Shown: positions 7,355 through 15,504, counted from the first letter of the stretch. The stretch: DNA of 31,873 nucleotides from JAFLUQ01 sp964551215 (GCA_964551215.1 CAZKBV010000010.1:1-31873), one strand, 5' to 3'. Numbers and translations are program-made. The notes: generated by a model not told the origin, from the letters alone.

Positions 7355-7383
7355 ATTATACCTCATTTGCGAAACAATTTAAA
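7355..7383 (-). promoter_or_regulatory. Probable promoter of the QueG-like gene
   Basis: TATAAT (7355-7360, minus strand) is preceded at 17 nt by TTTAAA (7378-7383), a weak -35. The start codon at 7296 lies about 50 nt downstream of the predicted transcript start. A short GCGGA/TCCGC inverted repeat lies in the leader. Confidence 0.5.
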
Positions 7384-7462
7384 GGGTTTTGCGAGAAAAA
7401 TTTCGAGGTTTTTGCCCTTATGAAGGATTTAGGAAAAACTTAAAATATTTTTGAAAAACCAC

Positions 7463-7491
7463 TTGACAAACATACATTTTTTTTGTATAAT
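7463..7491 (+). promoter_or_regulatory. Consensus promoter of the tRNA unit
   Basis: TTGACA (7463-7468), 17-nt spacer, TATAAT (7486-7491): an exact consensus sigma-A promoter, as is usual for stable RNA genes. Transcription would start near 7498, 28 nt before the tRNA-Asp 5' end. Confidence 0.9.
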
Positions 7492-7525
7492 ATGCAAAGT
7501 AAGTTGAAGGCGGCTTTATGCAGAT

Positions 7526-7602
7526 GGCCCGGTAGTACAGTTGGTTAGTACGCCAGCCTGTCACGCTGGAGGTCGAGGGTTCGAACCCCTTCCGGGTCGC
7601 CA
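7526..7602 (+). tRNA. tRNA-Asp (GTC)
   Basis: The 77-nt sequence folds as a cloverleaf. The acceptor stem GGCCCGG pairs with CCGGGTC (one G-T pair). The anticodon stem CCAGC/GCTGG closes loop CTGTCAC with anticodon GTC, and the T-arm reads GAGGGTTCGAACCCC. The CCA end is encoded. It is co-transcribed with the tRNA-Thr that starts 4 nt downstream. Confidence 0.97.
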
Positions 7603-7605
7603 TAT

Positions 7606-7681
7606 GCTGTCCTAGCTCAGCAGGCAGAGCACTTCCTTGGTAAGGAAGAGGTCGGCAGTTCGAATCTGCTGGACAGCTCCA
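7606..7681 (+). tRNA. tRNA-Thr (GGT)
   Basis: The 76-nt cloverleaf has acceptor GCTGTCC/GGACAGC, D-arm with AGCTCAGCAGGCAGAGC, and anticodon stem CTTCC/GGAAG around loop TTGGTAA with anticodon GGT. The T-arm is GGCAGTTCGAATCTGCT and the CCA end is encoded. It is the second and last gene of the tRNA unit, followed immediately by a terminator. Confidence 0.97.
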
Positions 7682-7683
7682 AA

Positions 7684-7719
7684 AATCGGCGTCATCCCAC
7701 GGATGACGCCGATTTTTTT
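7684..7719 (+). terminator. Strong terminator after tRNA-Thr, probably bidirectional
   Basis: AATCGGCGTCATCC (7684-7697) pairs perfectly with GGATGACGCCGATT (7701-7714) around a CAC loop, followed by T7 on the plus strand. On the minus strand the same stem is followed by five T, so it can also stop transcripts from the convergent GH127 gene at 7767. Confidence 0.93.
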
Positions 7720-7726
7720 GTTCCGC

Positions 7727-7787
7727 TAATCTTTTGTATCAGCCTTAATCTTTTATGTCAATATTGTTATTCTATGTCAACCTTGTT
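7727..7787. repeat. Imperfect tandem repeat over the GH127 stop codon
   Basis: On the minus strand three similar units follow one another with a period of about 19-21 nt: TTGACATAGAATAA (containing the TAA stop), TTGACATAAAAGATTAA and a decayed TGATACAAAAGATTAG. The copies are degenerate, so the duplication is older than the ones near 16740 and 18070. Confidence 0.5.
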
Positions 7788-10700
7788 CTTTGAGGTCGTT
7801 CTTAAGCCTAAAATTCCGCCGGCGCAGGAGGCTTCGTCCTTCGAGGCAAATTTAACGCTCACCGTTTCCTTGCCACTTGTAAGCTCCTCCGGAATTTCAT
7901 AGAAAACGTTGTATGGCTCGCCGGGGGAGGGGGAGTCAAGGGTCTGTTCGGCAATTTTCGTCCCGTCAACAAAGATATCGAAGCTCCTGACATAGCTTAT
8001 GCCGCCCGACTTAAAGCCTCCGTCGCTGCCCCAGTAGGAAGCGTAAAGGTAGTTTTTGTTTGCGCCGTCAACTTTCATGGCGTAGCTGAAATACGCTTCG
8101 CCGTCTCCGTAGGCGTCACGCCAGTAGTAGGTGGTTATGCCGCTTGTAAAGCTGCCGTTATGGCTGTTTTCATAGGTGAGACTGTGGCCGATTTCGTCCT
8201 GCTGACCGTCGGGAATAAGGCTGTCGATGGTAATGTCGTTAAGAGCCTTCTCGTAGGGATCCGCCTGAGCGTTTAAGTACCAGTACACATTGTGGAAGCT
8301 GTGGTGGATGGAGTAGAAGGGAGTGAGGGTGATTTTACCGCCGTCGGAGGCGTACCTTCCGTCAATCTCAAAGGTGAGAGAGCTTAAATCAACGGGAGTG
8401 ATGAAGTCCTCGGGATTTGCGCTTTCGGTTTTGAGAGAGGGGACGGAAACGGTGGTGTCGGGAATATCGGTTTCGCTTTTGCGGGTATCTATGTCGCGGG
8501 AGCTTTCGCCCATATCCGCCCCCAAAACTACGGGGCCGTATTTAAAGGCGACTTTGTTTTCGCTGTCCCTCGCGGTATATACCGACAAAGCCATTGGGAG
8601 GGTGATTTCTATAACATCGCCGCTTTGCCAATAACGGCTTACGGGGAGATAGCCGCTTTCGGAAGCGGAAAGAGCCTCGCCGCCGTTTACCGCCGCCGTC
8701 ATTGAGCCGTTTATCCATGAGGGAACACGGAGGTTTATTGTGGCTTCGCCGCTTCCCTCAACGGTGATTTTTACCTTGTCGCTGTAGGGAAAATCGGTTT
8801 CGGCGGTAAGGGTAAGCCCCGTTTCGTTCCACTTCATGCGGGAAGGAATATACAGGTTTACAAACAGCTCCGTTTTGTCCTTATAGTATATGCACCTCGC
8901 GTATCTGCCGGGATTTTCCATGCCGCTGCCCGTACAGCACCACCATGAATCCTCCGGCGTTCCGTAAACGCGGAAATGCCCCTGAAGAAGCGACGTGAAG
9001 TACATTTTGTTTCCCGTTTCAGGGTCCTGAGTGCCCAGAATGTCGTTGTAAAGGGCGTTTTCCACAAAGTCCATATAGGAGCTGTCGTGATTCCACGAGA
9101 AAAGATGCTCGGTGAGCTTTATCATATTGAAGGTATTGCAGGTTTCGCAGGTCTTTTTGTGAAGGGTTTCAGCTCCGACGGCCTCAAAATGCTCGCTTAC
9201 GCTGTTGCCTCCTATTACGTAGGAGCGGCTGTTTACAACGGTGTCCCAGAAAAATTCCGAAGCGGCCCTGTAATCCGCGCGGCTTTCGTCCTCGTCGTAA
9301 ATCGCCGCCGCGCCGATGATTTTGGGAATCTGAGTGTTGGCGTGCATCCCCGTAAGCTCATCGCGGCCTTCCGCGAGAGGCTCTATTACCGAATTGTGGG
9401 TAAACCGCACGGCGGCGTTCAGATACCGCTCGTTGCCGGTTATATCGTAAAGCTGTGCAAAAACCTCGTTCATGCCGCCATGCTCCACGTTAAGCATCCG
9501 CTGCAGCTGCGCGTCGGTCATTTTTTCGGTACCGTCCGCCGCCCAGTCGGCAAACCTTACGACAACTTCAAGCGCCTGAGAGTTGTCGGTATTTACATAC
9601 GCGTCAATAAGACCCTGATAAATTTTATGCACGCTGTACCAAGGCACCCAGCCGCCGTTAAGGTTGAACCCGTCGGGAGTGTTTACGGTACCGTTAAAGG
9701 CTTGGGTGAAGGGTTCCTCAACAAGACCGCCGATGTATCCGCTGCCGGTTTCCCGCTGAACTCTCGCAAGCTCGCTTACGGTGTAATCCAGCATTTCCTT
9801 CAGCTTTGTGTTTCCTGTCGCCTGATAGGAGGAGCTTGCGGCACTCATCCAGTGACCCAAGGAGTGGCCGCTGATGCCCTTGCCGCCCCAGCCGTTGTAG
9901 TTGTAGCTTTCCCATCCTCCGTAGCGGGAGGCCTTGGCTTCCATTCCGGCCGATTCCAGCACGGGAGCCAGAAGCCGATCCGGCTCAATATTCAAAAGGT
10001 AGCTTACATTTAAATCCTGAGCGGTTTTAAACATACCGTCAAGAAGGGTTACATCCGAAACAGACACAAATTCTCCTCCGTCCTGAACAGAAATATTTTC
10101 CTTGCTTACAGCGGTGAGGGGCATAAGATTTTTGTCCCAGACGTAGCTTTTTATATAACAGCCTTCATAAATCGGCGCCGGCAGGGAAAGGGCGATTTCG
10201 CCGCCGCCTCTTTGCGCCTGTAAGCTCATTATATTTCCGTCAGCGTCATAAACAGCCGCGGCGCAGGTTACGTCCGCCGTGTTTTCGCCGAAAATTCCGA
10301 AGCTCGCGGTGATAAGCCCGTCCTTTTGGGAAACCGCTTTCGCTATGGTATACTCCGGATACAGGCTGTCGCTGTAAACCGTAAGCTCCGCCGAGATAGG
10401 GTAGGTTTTGCCCCCGGAGGTTACGACGCCGTTTACCTGATAAACCCCGTCCTTACGCATATCGTAGCTTTCCTCCCAAGCTGCCGCAGCCGCGCCCGTT
10501 TGCCCGTTCTGATATGTAACCGTAACGGAGGAGGGAAGCTTTGGCGTCGTTCCGGCATAGGCGCTGACGCGCACCTCCTCCGTTTCGATAATTTCAGCAG
10601 GCTCGGCCTCTCTGAGAGAAAGACCGTTAAGACATACGTAGCTTGTGTCCTGAAGCCAGTACAGGTTGAAAAGGAAGTAATCCGCGTCCTCGCCGGCGGT

Positions 10701-11378
10701 GAAAACGCCTTCGTATTTTGCCCAGCTTCCCTTTTGAGTCATGTTGTTGCCGTCGTATTGGTCAACGTTCACTCCGCCGCTGCCGCTCCACGAAAGCCTG
10801 CCCTCGGAGGCGAGGCGGCAGTATTCGTCGGAATTGATCGCCCCGTAGCGCAGGGAGGAATTGGCGACGCTTCCCCAAGAGGAAATATTATAGGAAAAGC
10901 AGTATGTTTTCCCCGCGTCTATCGGCACGAAACAGAGAAGGGAATTTTTCCCGTTCCAATAGCTTCCGGCGGCGGAGGTAATATTTTCGCACAGATAATA
11001 CCCGCTGCGCGGGGCGGCGTCTATCGTGCCGCCGCCGTCCTTGCCGAAATAGAAGGTGTTCGCGGCGGGACTTCCGCTGTCCTCTCCTTCCTTAAAGGCG
11101 CATACCGAGCTTAAAGAGATGAGATTTTCTCCGGTTTTGGGGTCGGGAACGTTTTCGTCCCAAGCTGTACCCGTATTTACGCCTGTGTACCACTGAGAGG
11201 AGGCCTTACGCTGTTCCCCGTCGGCAAAATCGGGATATTGAATGAGATTTTCTCCCGTCAGGACATAGGGGACGGAGTCTACCGTCACAATGTCCCCGTC
11301 CTCTGCCGAAACGGACGGCAAAAGAGGAAAAACCATAACTAACCCTGTCAAAAAACAGATAAGCTTTTTCTTTTTCAT
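7767..11378 (-). CDS. Secreted GH127-family glycoside hydrolase, multidomain
   Basis: A 1203-residue exported protein with signal peptide MKKKKLICFLTGLVMVFPLL ending near SVSA/ED. In order it has an N-terminal carbohydrate-binding-like region (about 35-260), a bacterial Ig-like domain (about 265-335), and a GH127 (DUF1680) alpha/alpha-barrel catalytic region from about 435. The C-terminal beta region (about 870-1200) includes a stretch like the GH127/GH146-associated binding domains. The zinc-thiolate site known from bifidobacterial HypBA1 is visible: E745-T-C747 and the pair C814-C815 in WWCCTGSG, so an active retaining beta-L-arabinofuranosidase or a related specificity is likely. Start at 11378 with GGAG upstream. 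There is no sortase or other anchor signal, so it is probably released or loosely wall-bound. It is a single-gene unit, ending at the shared terminator. Confidence 0.9.
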   Translation of the reverse strand: MKKKKLICFLTGLVMVFPLLPSVSAEDGDIVTVDSVPYVLTGENLIQYPDFADGEQRKASSQWYTGVNTGTAWDENVPDPKTGENLISLSSVCAFKEGEDSGSPAANTFYFGKDGGGTIDAAPRSGYYLCENITSAAGSYWNGKNSLLCFVPIDAGKTYCFSYNISSWGSVANSSLRYGAINSDEYCRLASEGRLSWSGSGGVNVDQYDGNNMTQKGSWAKYEGVFTAGEDADYFLFNLYWLQDTSYVCLNGLSLREAEPAEIIETEEVRVSAYAGTTPKLPSSVTVTYQNGQTGAAAAAWEESYDMRKDGVYQVNGVVTSGGKTYPISAELTVYSDSLYPEYTIAKAVSQKDGLITASFGIFGENTADVTCAAAVYDADGNIMSLQAQRGGGEIALSLPAPIYEGCYIKSYVWDKNLMPLTAVSKENISVQDGGEFVSVSDVTLLDGMFKTAQDLNVSYLLNIEPDRLLAPVLESAGMEAKASRYGGWESYNYNGWGGKGISGHSLGHWMSAASSSYQATGNTKLKEMLDYTVSELARVQRETGSGYIGGLVEEPFTQAFNGTVNTPDGFNLNGGWVPWYSVHKIYQGLIDAYVNTDNSQALEVVVRFADWAADGTEKMTDAQLQRMLNVEHGGMNEVFAQLYDITGNERYLNAAVRFTHNSVIEPLAEGRDELTGMHANTQIPKIIGAAAIYDEDESRADYRAASEFFWDTVVNSRSYVIGGNSVSEHFEAVGAETLHKKTCETCNTFNMIKLTEHLFSWNHDSSYMDFVENALYNDILGTQDPETGNKMYFTSLLQGHFRVYGTPEDSWWCCTGSGMENPGRYARCIYYKDKTELFVNLYIPSRMKWNETGLTLTAETDFPYSDKVKITVEGSGEATINLRVPSWINGSMTAAVNGGEALSASESGYLPVSRYWQSGDVIEITLPMALSVYTARDSENKVAFKYGPVVLGADMGESSRDIDTRKSETDIPDTTVSVPSLKTESANPEDFITPVDLSSLTFEIDGRYASDGGKITLTPFYSIHHSFHNVYWYLNAQADPYEKALNDITIDSLIPDGQQDEIGHSLTYENSHNGSFTSGITTYYWRDAYGDGEAYFSYAMKVDGANKNYLYASYWGSDGGFKSGGISYVRSFDIFVDGTKIAEQTLDSPSPGEPYNVFYEIPEELTSGKETVSVKFASKDEASCAGGILGLRTTSKNKVDIE

Positions 11379-11435
11379 ATTTCGCTCTCCTTTTTTGTTT
11401 TAAATTTTTTGTTTTACGCTCTGTCTTATGCTCTT

Positions 11436-11464
11436 ATTATAGCACATAAGCGCAATTCGCGCAA
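11436..11464 (-). promoter_or_regulatory. Promoter of the GH127 gene
   Basis: TATAAT (11436-11441, minus strand) with an upstream TGC extension and TTGCGC (11459-11464) at 17 nt. The predicted transcript leader is about 50 nt. No obvious cre-type (catabolite) box was recognised beside it. Confidence 0.6.
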
Positions 11465-11616
11465 GCCGTCCGGCGTAAATTTTCCGCGAGGCTATTTTTA
11501 ACCGCAGCGGAGCCTGCCGAATATATATTTAATTAAATAATTAAAGCTTTAATATATTATACTATATAAATAAAGGACTTTTCAGCGGGTAAATTAAAAA
11601 AACAGCAAGAAAACAG

Positions 11617-11645
11617 TTGCATTTTAGAAAATTATGTGGTATAAT
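11617..11645 (+). promoter_or_regulatory. Promoter of the Wzz-like gene
   Basis: TTGCAT (11617-11622), 17-nt spacer, TATAAT (11640-11645), with a TGG extension directly before the -10. The start codon lies 35 nt after the -10 box. The extended -10 TGGTATAAT is the same sequence seen at 45-53 and 169-177. Confidence 0.75.
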
Positions 11646-11680
11646 CATAAAAACACAAAGATATGTAAGGAGGCACGGCG

Positions 11681-12436
11681 GTGGAAAATAACAGTGAAAA
11701 GGAAATAGATATTTTAAAATTGCTGCTTGCGCTTAAAAGACGTATAATACCCATTGTCGCCGCGGCTTTGCTGGGGGCGGCCGTTATGTATTTATATACG
11801 GAGTTTTTGGCCGTTCCGATGTACCGTTCTTCGGCGTCGGTTTACATCAGCAATAAAATTCAGTATAACACAAATACAAGCTCCGTTGACTTGGCGGACT
11901 TCAATTCGTCGGTTCAGCTTGTGCCGGTTTACAGCTCCTTTGTAAAGACGTCTACGGCACTTAACAGGGTGATTCAGGATACGGGGTTAGACTATACGGT
12001 AAAGGAATTGAAAAAGATGGTTTCAACCTCTCCGGTGGATGAAACGGCTATCCTCAAGATAAGCGCTTCCGCTCCCGATCCGGAGGACAGCGCCAGCATA
12101 GTAAACGCTCTCGCGACGCTTGGCGTCACGGAAATGAGCCGCTTCGCCATGGGAAGCACGGCGTATATTATCGACTCCGCCGAGGCTCCGGAGGCTCCTT
12201 ACGCTCCTTCGACAAAGAAAAACGTGCTGATAGGCTTTTTGGCGGGCGCGTTTATTGCCGCCGCAGTTGTAATAGTTATGGAGCTTGTTGACACTCGCTT
12301 AAAGGACGAAAGCGATTTCTCGAGCTTGATTTCCGCTCCCGTTTTGGGAATGATATCCGAGCAGCACAATCAGGAGAGCTACGCCTTTTCCGCCAGGGGA
12401 AGGCGCTCCAAAGGCTACGACAAAAAGGAAACCTGA
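11681..12436 (+). CDS. Wzz/YveK-like polysaccharide chain-length/co-polymerase protein
   Basis: A 251-residue inner-membrane protein of the Wzz/CapA/TkmA family. It has a short cytoplasmic N-terminus (EKEIDILKLLLALKRR), a membrane segment (about 22-43), an extracytoplasmic domain, the family's conserved pre-membrane AP.AP segment (APEAPYAPSTKK), a second membrane segment (about 184-207), and a cytoplasmic tail with two tyrosines. The GTG start has a perfect TAAGGAGG (11666-11673) 7 nt upstream. These proteins normally work with a BY-kinase and a polymerase to control capsule or exopolysaccharide length. Here no kinase, phosphatase or glycosyltransferase follows and the gene is monocistronic, so it is an orphan whose partners must lie elsewhere. 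Confidence 0.88.
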   Translation: MENNSEKEIDILKLLLALKRRIIPIVAAALLGAAVMYLYTEFLAVPMYRSSASVYISNKIQYNTNTSSVDLADFNSSVQLVPVYSSFVKTSTALNRVIQDTGLDYTVKELKKMVSTSPVDETAILKISASAPDPEDSASIVNALATLGVTEMSRFAMGSTAYIIDSAEAPEAPYAPSTKKNVLIGFLAGAFIAAAVVIVMELVDTRLKDESDFSSLISAPVLGMISEQHNQESYAFSARGRRSKGYDKKET

Positions 12437-12464
12437 CGAAAATTTAAATGAGGAAACGATATAT

Positions 12465-12506
12465 GAAGGGGCTGTGAAAATACAAAAGCCCCTTCAACTG
12501 TTTTTT
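12465..12506 (+). terminator. Intrinsic terminator of the Wzz-like gene
   Basis: GAAGGGGCT (12465-12473) pairs with AGCCCCTTC (12487-12495), followed by AACTG and T6. It isolates the Wzz-like gene from the regulator-ftsEX operon. Confidence 0.85.
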
Positions 12507-12635
12507 CGAGGCTTGTTTTTGCGGAAAAGAAACGCCGGCGCGGAGGGCTTCCCGAGGGAAAATCGGCTTATCGGCGGGGCTTAAGCTTGTTGGTGAGACT
12601 TAATAAAAAATTTAAAATCAAATTAAAAATTTTTG
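12507..12635. other. Intergenic stretch before the regulator promoter
   Basis: It holds no gene. The first part is GC-rich with small imperfect palindromes and the second is AT-rich, leading into the promoter at 12636. Confidence 0.5.
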
Positions 12636-12664
12636 TTGAAAATTCTTTGAAAATGTGGTATTAT
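12636..12664 (+). promoter_or_regulatory. Promoter of the regulator-ftsEX operon
   Basis: TTGAAA (12636-12641), 17-nt spacer, TATTAT (12659-12664) with TGG extension. The predicted start near 12671 gives an unusually long leader of about 133 nt before the first gene. Confidence 0.75.
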
Positions 12665-12672
12665 ATAATTAA

Positions 12673-12776
12673 TATGTGCTAAACAGGATTCCCGGTGTAC
12701 TGTAACACATAAATACAGCCGAATCGGACGGTTTGTTTGCAAAAACGCGTCTCGGCTTATACTTGGGGCGGCGCCC
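12673..12776 (+). promoter_or_regulatory. Structured 5' leader, three consecutive stems
   Basis: Three stems are visible in the leader. TATGTG (12673-12678) pairs with CACATA (12706-12711), with an inner GTGT/ACAC alternative. GCCGA (12718-12722) pairs with TCGGC (12752-12756), and inside it GACG/CGTC and GTTT/AAAC continue the helix. GGGCG/CGCCC (12766-12776) forms the third. The ribosome site AAAGGA (12789-12794) follows. No T-run follows any stem, so control, if any, would be on translation or RNA stability. I do not recognise a known riboswitch class. Confidence 0.4.
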
Positions 12777-12803
12777 GATAATATATCGAAAGGATTGAAA
12801 TAA

Positions 12804-13889
12804 ATGGCAAGCAAGTACTTAAATACAATGCTTTATCAAATGAAGGATGCTTTCGGAAGAAAAATCGGAATGATAGACCACACCGGCTATATAACCTCTC
12901 CCGGCAATCCGGCTGAAATCGACGCGAATGTGAGCGGCATTGTTTCAAAATGCGAAAGTTCCGAAGGAACCGAGCATCTTTACGGGTATACCTTCCGACC
13001 GTATTTTGTGCGGGGCAAGCTGGACTTTATAAGCTTTGTGGAAGGGGAGGACGCCACCGCCGCGAAGTTCGCGGAAATACTCGGAATTTCCATTGACAAT
13101 ATGAAACAGTTTTACGACGATAAGTTCGATAAAACAAATTTCATAAAAAATATAATGATGGATAACATCCTTCCGGGGGATGTTTTTGTGAAAAGCAAGG
13201 AGCTTCATCTTAGCTTTGAGGCTTCAAGAGTCGTGCTTGTGGTAAAAAGAAACGACAAAAAGGATTTTGACGTTTTTGATGTTGTTATGGGGCTTTTCCC
13301 CGAAACAAGCAAGGATTTTGTCGTGGATTTGGACAACAATACCATAGCCCTTGTCCGCGAAATAAGGGAAGGAATGGGAGCTAAGGATGTTGACAAAATG
13401 GCAAGAAGCATTGTTGACACTCTCCAGAGCGAAGCAATGGTAAATGTCAGCGTGGGAATAGGCACCATAGTTTCCAATATAAGGGATATAGCCAGAAGCT
13501 ATAAGGAAGCCACCATTGCCCTTGAAGTGGGGAGGGTGTTCGACAATGAAAAGAGGATAGTCAGCTACGACAATTTGGGCTTAGGCAGGCTTATATACCA
13601 GCTTCCCACAACGCTGTGCGAGCTGTTCCTTTCCGAGGTGTTCAAAAAGGATTCCATCGATTCCCTTGATCAGGAAACTCTTTTCACTATTCAGAAGTTT
13701 TTTGAAAACAACCTCAACGTTTCGGAAACCTCCCGTCAGCTTTACGTACACAGGAATACCCTTGTTTACAGGCTTGACAAGGTTCAGAAGCTGACGGGGT
13801 TGGATTTGAGGATATTCGACCACGCAATCGTATTCAAGGTGGCCATGATGGTAAAGCAGTATCTTTCTTCAAATCCCACAAAAATTTAA
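12804..13889 (+). CDS. PucR/CdaR-type transcriptional regulator
   Basis: A 361-residue regulator. Its C-terminal 60 or so residues carry the PucR-type helix-turn-helix (FFENNLNVSETSRQLYVHRNTLVYRLDKVQKLTGLDLR, about 298-338). It is preceded by a GGDEF-like CdaR middle region with VSVGIGTIVSNIRDIARSYKEA. The N-terminus resembles a sugar-diacid-recognition-like sensor segment (MKDAFGRKIGMIDHTGYI). CdaR proteins elsewhere respond to glycerate or other small acids, but the ligand cannot be read from sequence. Start ATG at 12804 with AAAGGA upstream. It is first in the operon, only 16 nt ahead of ftsE, so it may regulate the divisome genes it leads or itself. No membrane segment is seen. Confidence 0.85.
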   Translation: MASKYLNTMLYQMKDAFGRKIGMIDHTGYITSPGNPAEIDANVSGIVSKCESSEGTEHLYGYTFRPYFVRGKLDFISFVEGEDATAAKFAEILGISIDNMKQFYDDKFDKTNFIKNIMMDNILPGDVFVKSKELHLSFEASRVVLVVKRNDKKDFDVFDVVMGLFPETSKDFVVDLDNNTIALVREIREGMGAKDVDKMARSIVDTLQSEAMVNVSVGIGTIVSNIRDIARSYKEATIALEVGRVFDNEKRIVSYDNLGLGRLIYQLPTTLCELFLSEVFKKDSIDSLDQETLFTIQKFFENNLNVSETSRQLYVHRNTLVYRLDKVQKLTGLDLRIFDHAIVFKVAMMVKQYLSSNPTKI

Positions 13890-13905
13890 GACGGAGGTTC
13901 TTATA

Positions 13906-14598
13906 TTGATAGAATTCAGAGACGTTACGGTTATATACGACAACGATATAATCGGACTGGAAAACGTTAATTTCAAAATCGACGACGGCGAATTTGTGTT
14001 TTTGGTGGGCAAAACCGGAGCCGGTAAGAGCAGCGCCATAAAGCTGCTTACAGGGGAAATAAAGCCCTATGCCGGTGAGGTAATCGTGAACGGAATAACC
14101 GTGAACACTCTTAAGCACCGCAAGCTGCCGTATTTGCGCAGGAGCGAAGGGGTGGTGTTTCAGGATTTCCGCCTGCTGCCCAACAAAACGGTGTACGAAA
14201 ACGTCGCCTTCGCTATGGAAGTCGTGCGGGCAAGCAAAAAGGAAATCCGCCGAAAGGTGCCGACGATATTAAGCCTTGTGGGGCTTTCCGCCAGAGCGCA
14301 GAACTATCCCGGCGAGCTTTCCGGCGGCGAGCAGCAGAGAGTTTGTATAGCCCGGGCGCTTGTAAACAGCCCCGCCATTGTTATTGCCGACGAGCCTACG
14401 GGAAATTTGGATATGGAAACGGCGGACGAAATTATGAAGCTTCTTATGGAAATCAACCGAATGGGGACGACCATAGTTATGGTAACTCATTCCGAAAAAA
14501 TAGTCAACGACGCCCGCAAGCGTGTTATACAGCTTGAAAGCGGCGTTGTGGTAAGAGACGAAGCGGAAGGGGGGTATAACCTGAATGTACCCTCTTAA
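13906..14598 (+). CDS. ftsE: FtsE, ATPase of the FtsEX complex
   Basis: A 230-residue cytoplasmic ABC ATPase that pairs with FtsX at the division site or side wall and transmits ATP-driven movement to an extracellular wall hydrolase. Visible motifs are Walker A GKTGAGKS at residues 35-42, Q-loop FQDFRLLPNKTV, signature LSGGEQQRV, Walker B IVIADEPTG and the switch His in VTHS. The initiator is TTG at 13906, preceded by GGAGGT at 7 nt; no better ATG exists at this end. It overlaps ftsX by 14 nt, consistent with translational coupling. The C-terminal extension (RDEAEGGYNLNVPS) is short, as usual for the family. Confidence 0.96.
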   Translation: MIEFRDVTVIYDNDIIGLENVNFKIDDGEFVFLVGKTGAGKSSAIKLLTGEIKPYAGEVIVNGITVNTLKHRKLPYLRRSEGVVFQDFRLLPNKTVYENVAFAMEVVRASKKEIRRKVPTILSLVGLSARAQNYPGELSGGEQQRVCIARALVNSPAIVIADEPTGNLDMETADEIMKLLMEINRMGTTIVMVTHSEKIVNDARKRVIQLESGVVVRDEAEGGYNLNVPS

Positions 14599-15454
14599 AA
14601 GCGCGTTCAGCTCTATGGGAAGAAACGCGGTTATGACAATAGCGTCGGTTATAACCATTGCCTGCTGTTTGTTTCTTTTCGGCGTATTTTTGCTGTTGGT
14701 GTTTAATATAAATTATATTGGCCGACAGATATCCTCCCAGTGTGAGCTTCAGGCCTTTATTGATGAGGCACAGACTCAGGCGGGCGAAGAAAGAATACTT
14801 ATGGAAATTTCATCTCTCCCAAATGTTGAAACGGCGGAGTTTGAAAGCAAGGAGGAGGCCTTTGAAAATTACAAGGCGCAGCTTGGGGATATGGCCTACG
14901 CCTTCGACGGCATGGAGGGCGAGGGAATACTTCGCAGCAGCGTGAAGGTTTCCCTTAAGGACCTTTCCCTTGCGGAAGAAACAGCCGGTCAGATGGCCGC
15001 CGTCAGCGGAGTGGCCCGCGTGCGCAACAGTCAGGATTTGAACCGTCGGGTTGTAAACGTTACAAACGCCGTAAAGTTCGGCAGCCTTATTGCCATGCTT
15101 ATACTTCTCATAACGGCGGTATTTATTATTCAGAATACGATAAAGCTCAGCGTTCACGCCCGTGAGGAAGAAATACATATCATGAAGTTTGTCGGCGCGA
15201 CCGACAGCTTTATACGCCGCCCCTTCGTTTTGGAGGGAATATCCGTCGGGGTAATCGGCGCCGCCGTTGCCATTACGGTGGTGTCCTTCGGATACAACGC
15301 CTGCGTCAGCAAAATTACGGAAATACTTGACATATTTAAGCTTTACAGCTTCAGCGAGGTGGCGATTCCGGTAACGGCGTCGATGCTTGTTTTCGGCGTA
15401 TTGATGGGAGCCTTCGGCAGCAGAACGGCCGTGAGAAGGCATTTGAAGGTCTGA
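14585..15454 (+). CDS. ftsX: FtsX, membrane subunit of the FtsEX complex
   Basis: A 289-residue membrane protein. It has a cytoplasmic N-terminus, one membrane segment (about 17-40), an extracytoplasmic domain of about 120 residues, and three further segments (about 165-190, 215-240, 260-285). These include the FtsX fold elements IHIMKFVGATDSFIRRPFVLEG. The extracytoplasmic loop of FtsX contacts the coiled-coil region of CwlO/PcsB-type hydrolases in Firmicutes, and such a hydrolase is encoded 78 nt downstream. Start ATG at 14585 with a G-rich ribosome site in the end of ftsE. Confidence 0.96.
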   Translation: MYPLKSAFSSMGRNAVMTIASVITIACCLFLFGVFLLLVFNINYIGRQISSQCELQAFIDEAQTQAGEERILMEISSLPNVETAEFESKEEAFENYKAQLGDMAYAFDGMEGEGILRSSVKVSLKDLSLAEETAGQMAAVSGVARVRNSQDLNRRVVNVTNAVKFGSLIAMLILLITAVFIIQNTIKLSVHAREEEIHIMKFVGATDSFIRRPFVLEGISVGVIGAAVAITVVSFGYNACVSKITEILDIFKLYSFSEVAIPVTASMLVFGVLMGAFGSRTAVRRHLKV

Positions 15455-15504
15455 GACAGCCTTTAAAAAGCTTGCTTAAAAAAAGGCTTTTAGAGATTCC
15501 CCGA

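Larger units (their letters stand above)
11379..11680. other. Divergent intergenic region, GH127 and Wzz-like genes
   Basis: It contains the two divergent promoters listed separately and a very AT-rich centre (about 11520-11580). No gene, repeat or riboswitch was recognised. Confidence 0.6.

Noticed and set aside
7418..7603. Minus-strand frame across tRNA-Asp
   Set aside because: Overlaps a clear tRNA and its promoter; this kind of false protein call is common over tRNA genes.
8976..10013. Plus-strand open frame opposite the GH127 gene (345 codons)
   Set aside because: Lies wholly inside a well-supported catalytic domain on the other strand, with no recognised protein features.
15458..15491. 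Terminator between ftsX and the M23 hydrolase gene
   Set aside because: AGCCTTT/AAAGGCT is a weak A-T-rich stem with only three or four T after it, and the genes appear co-functional.
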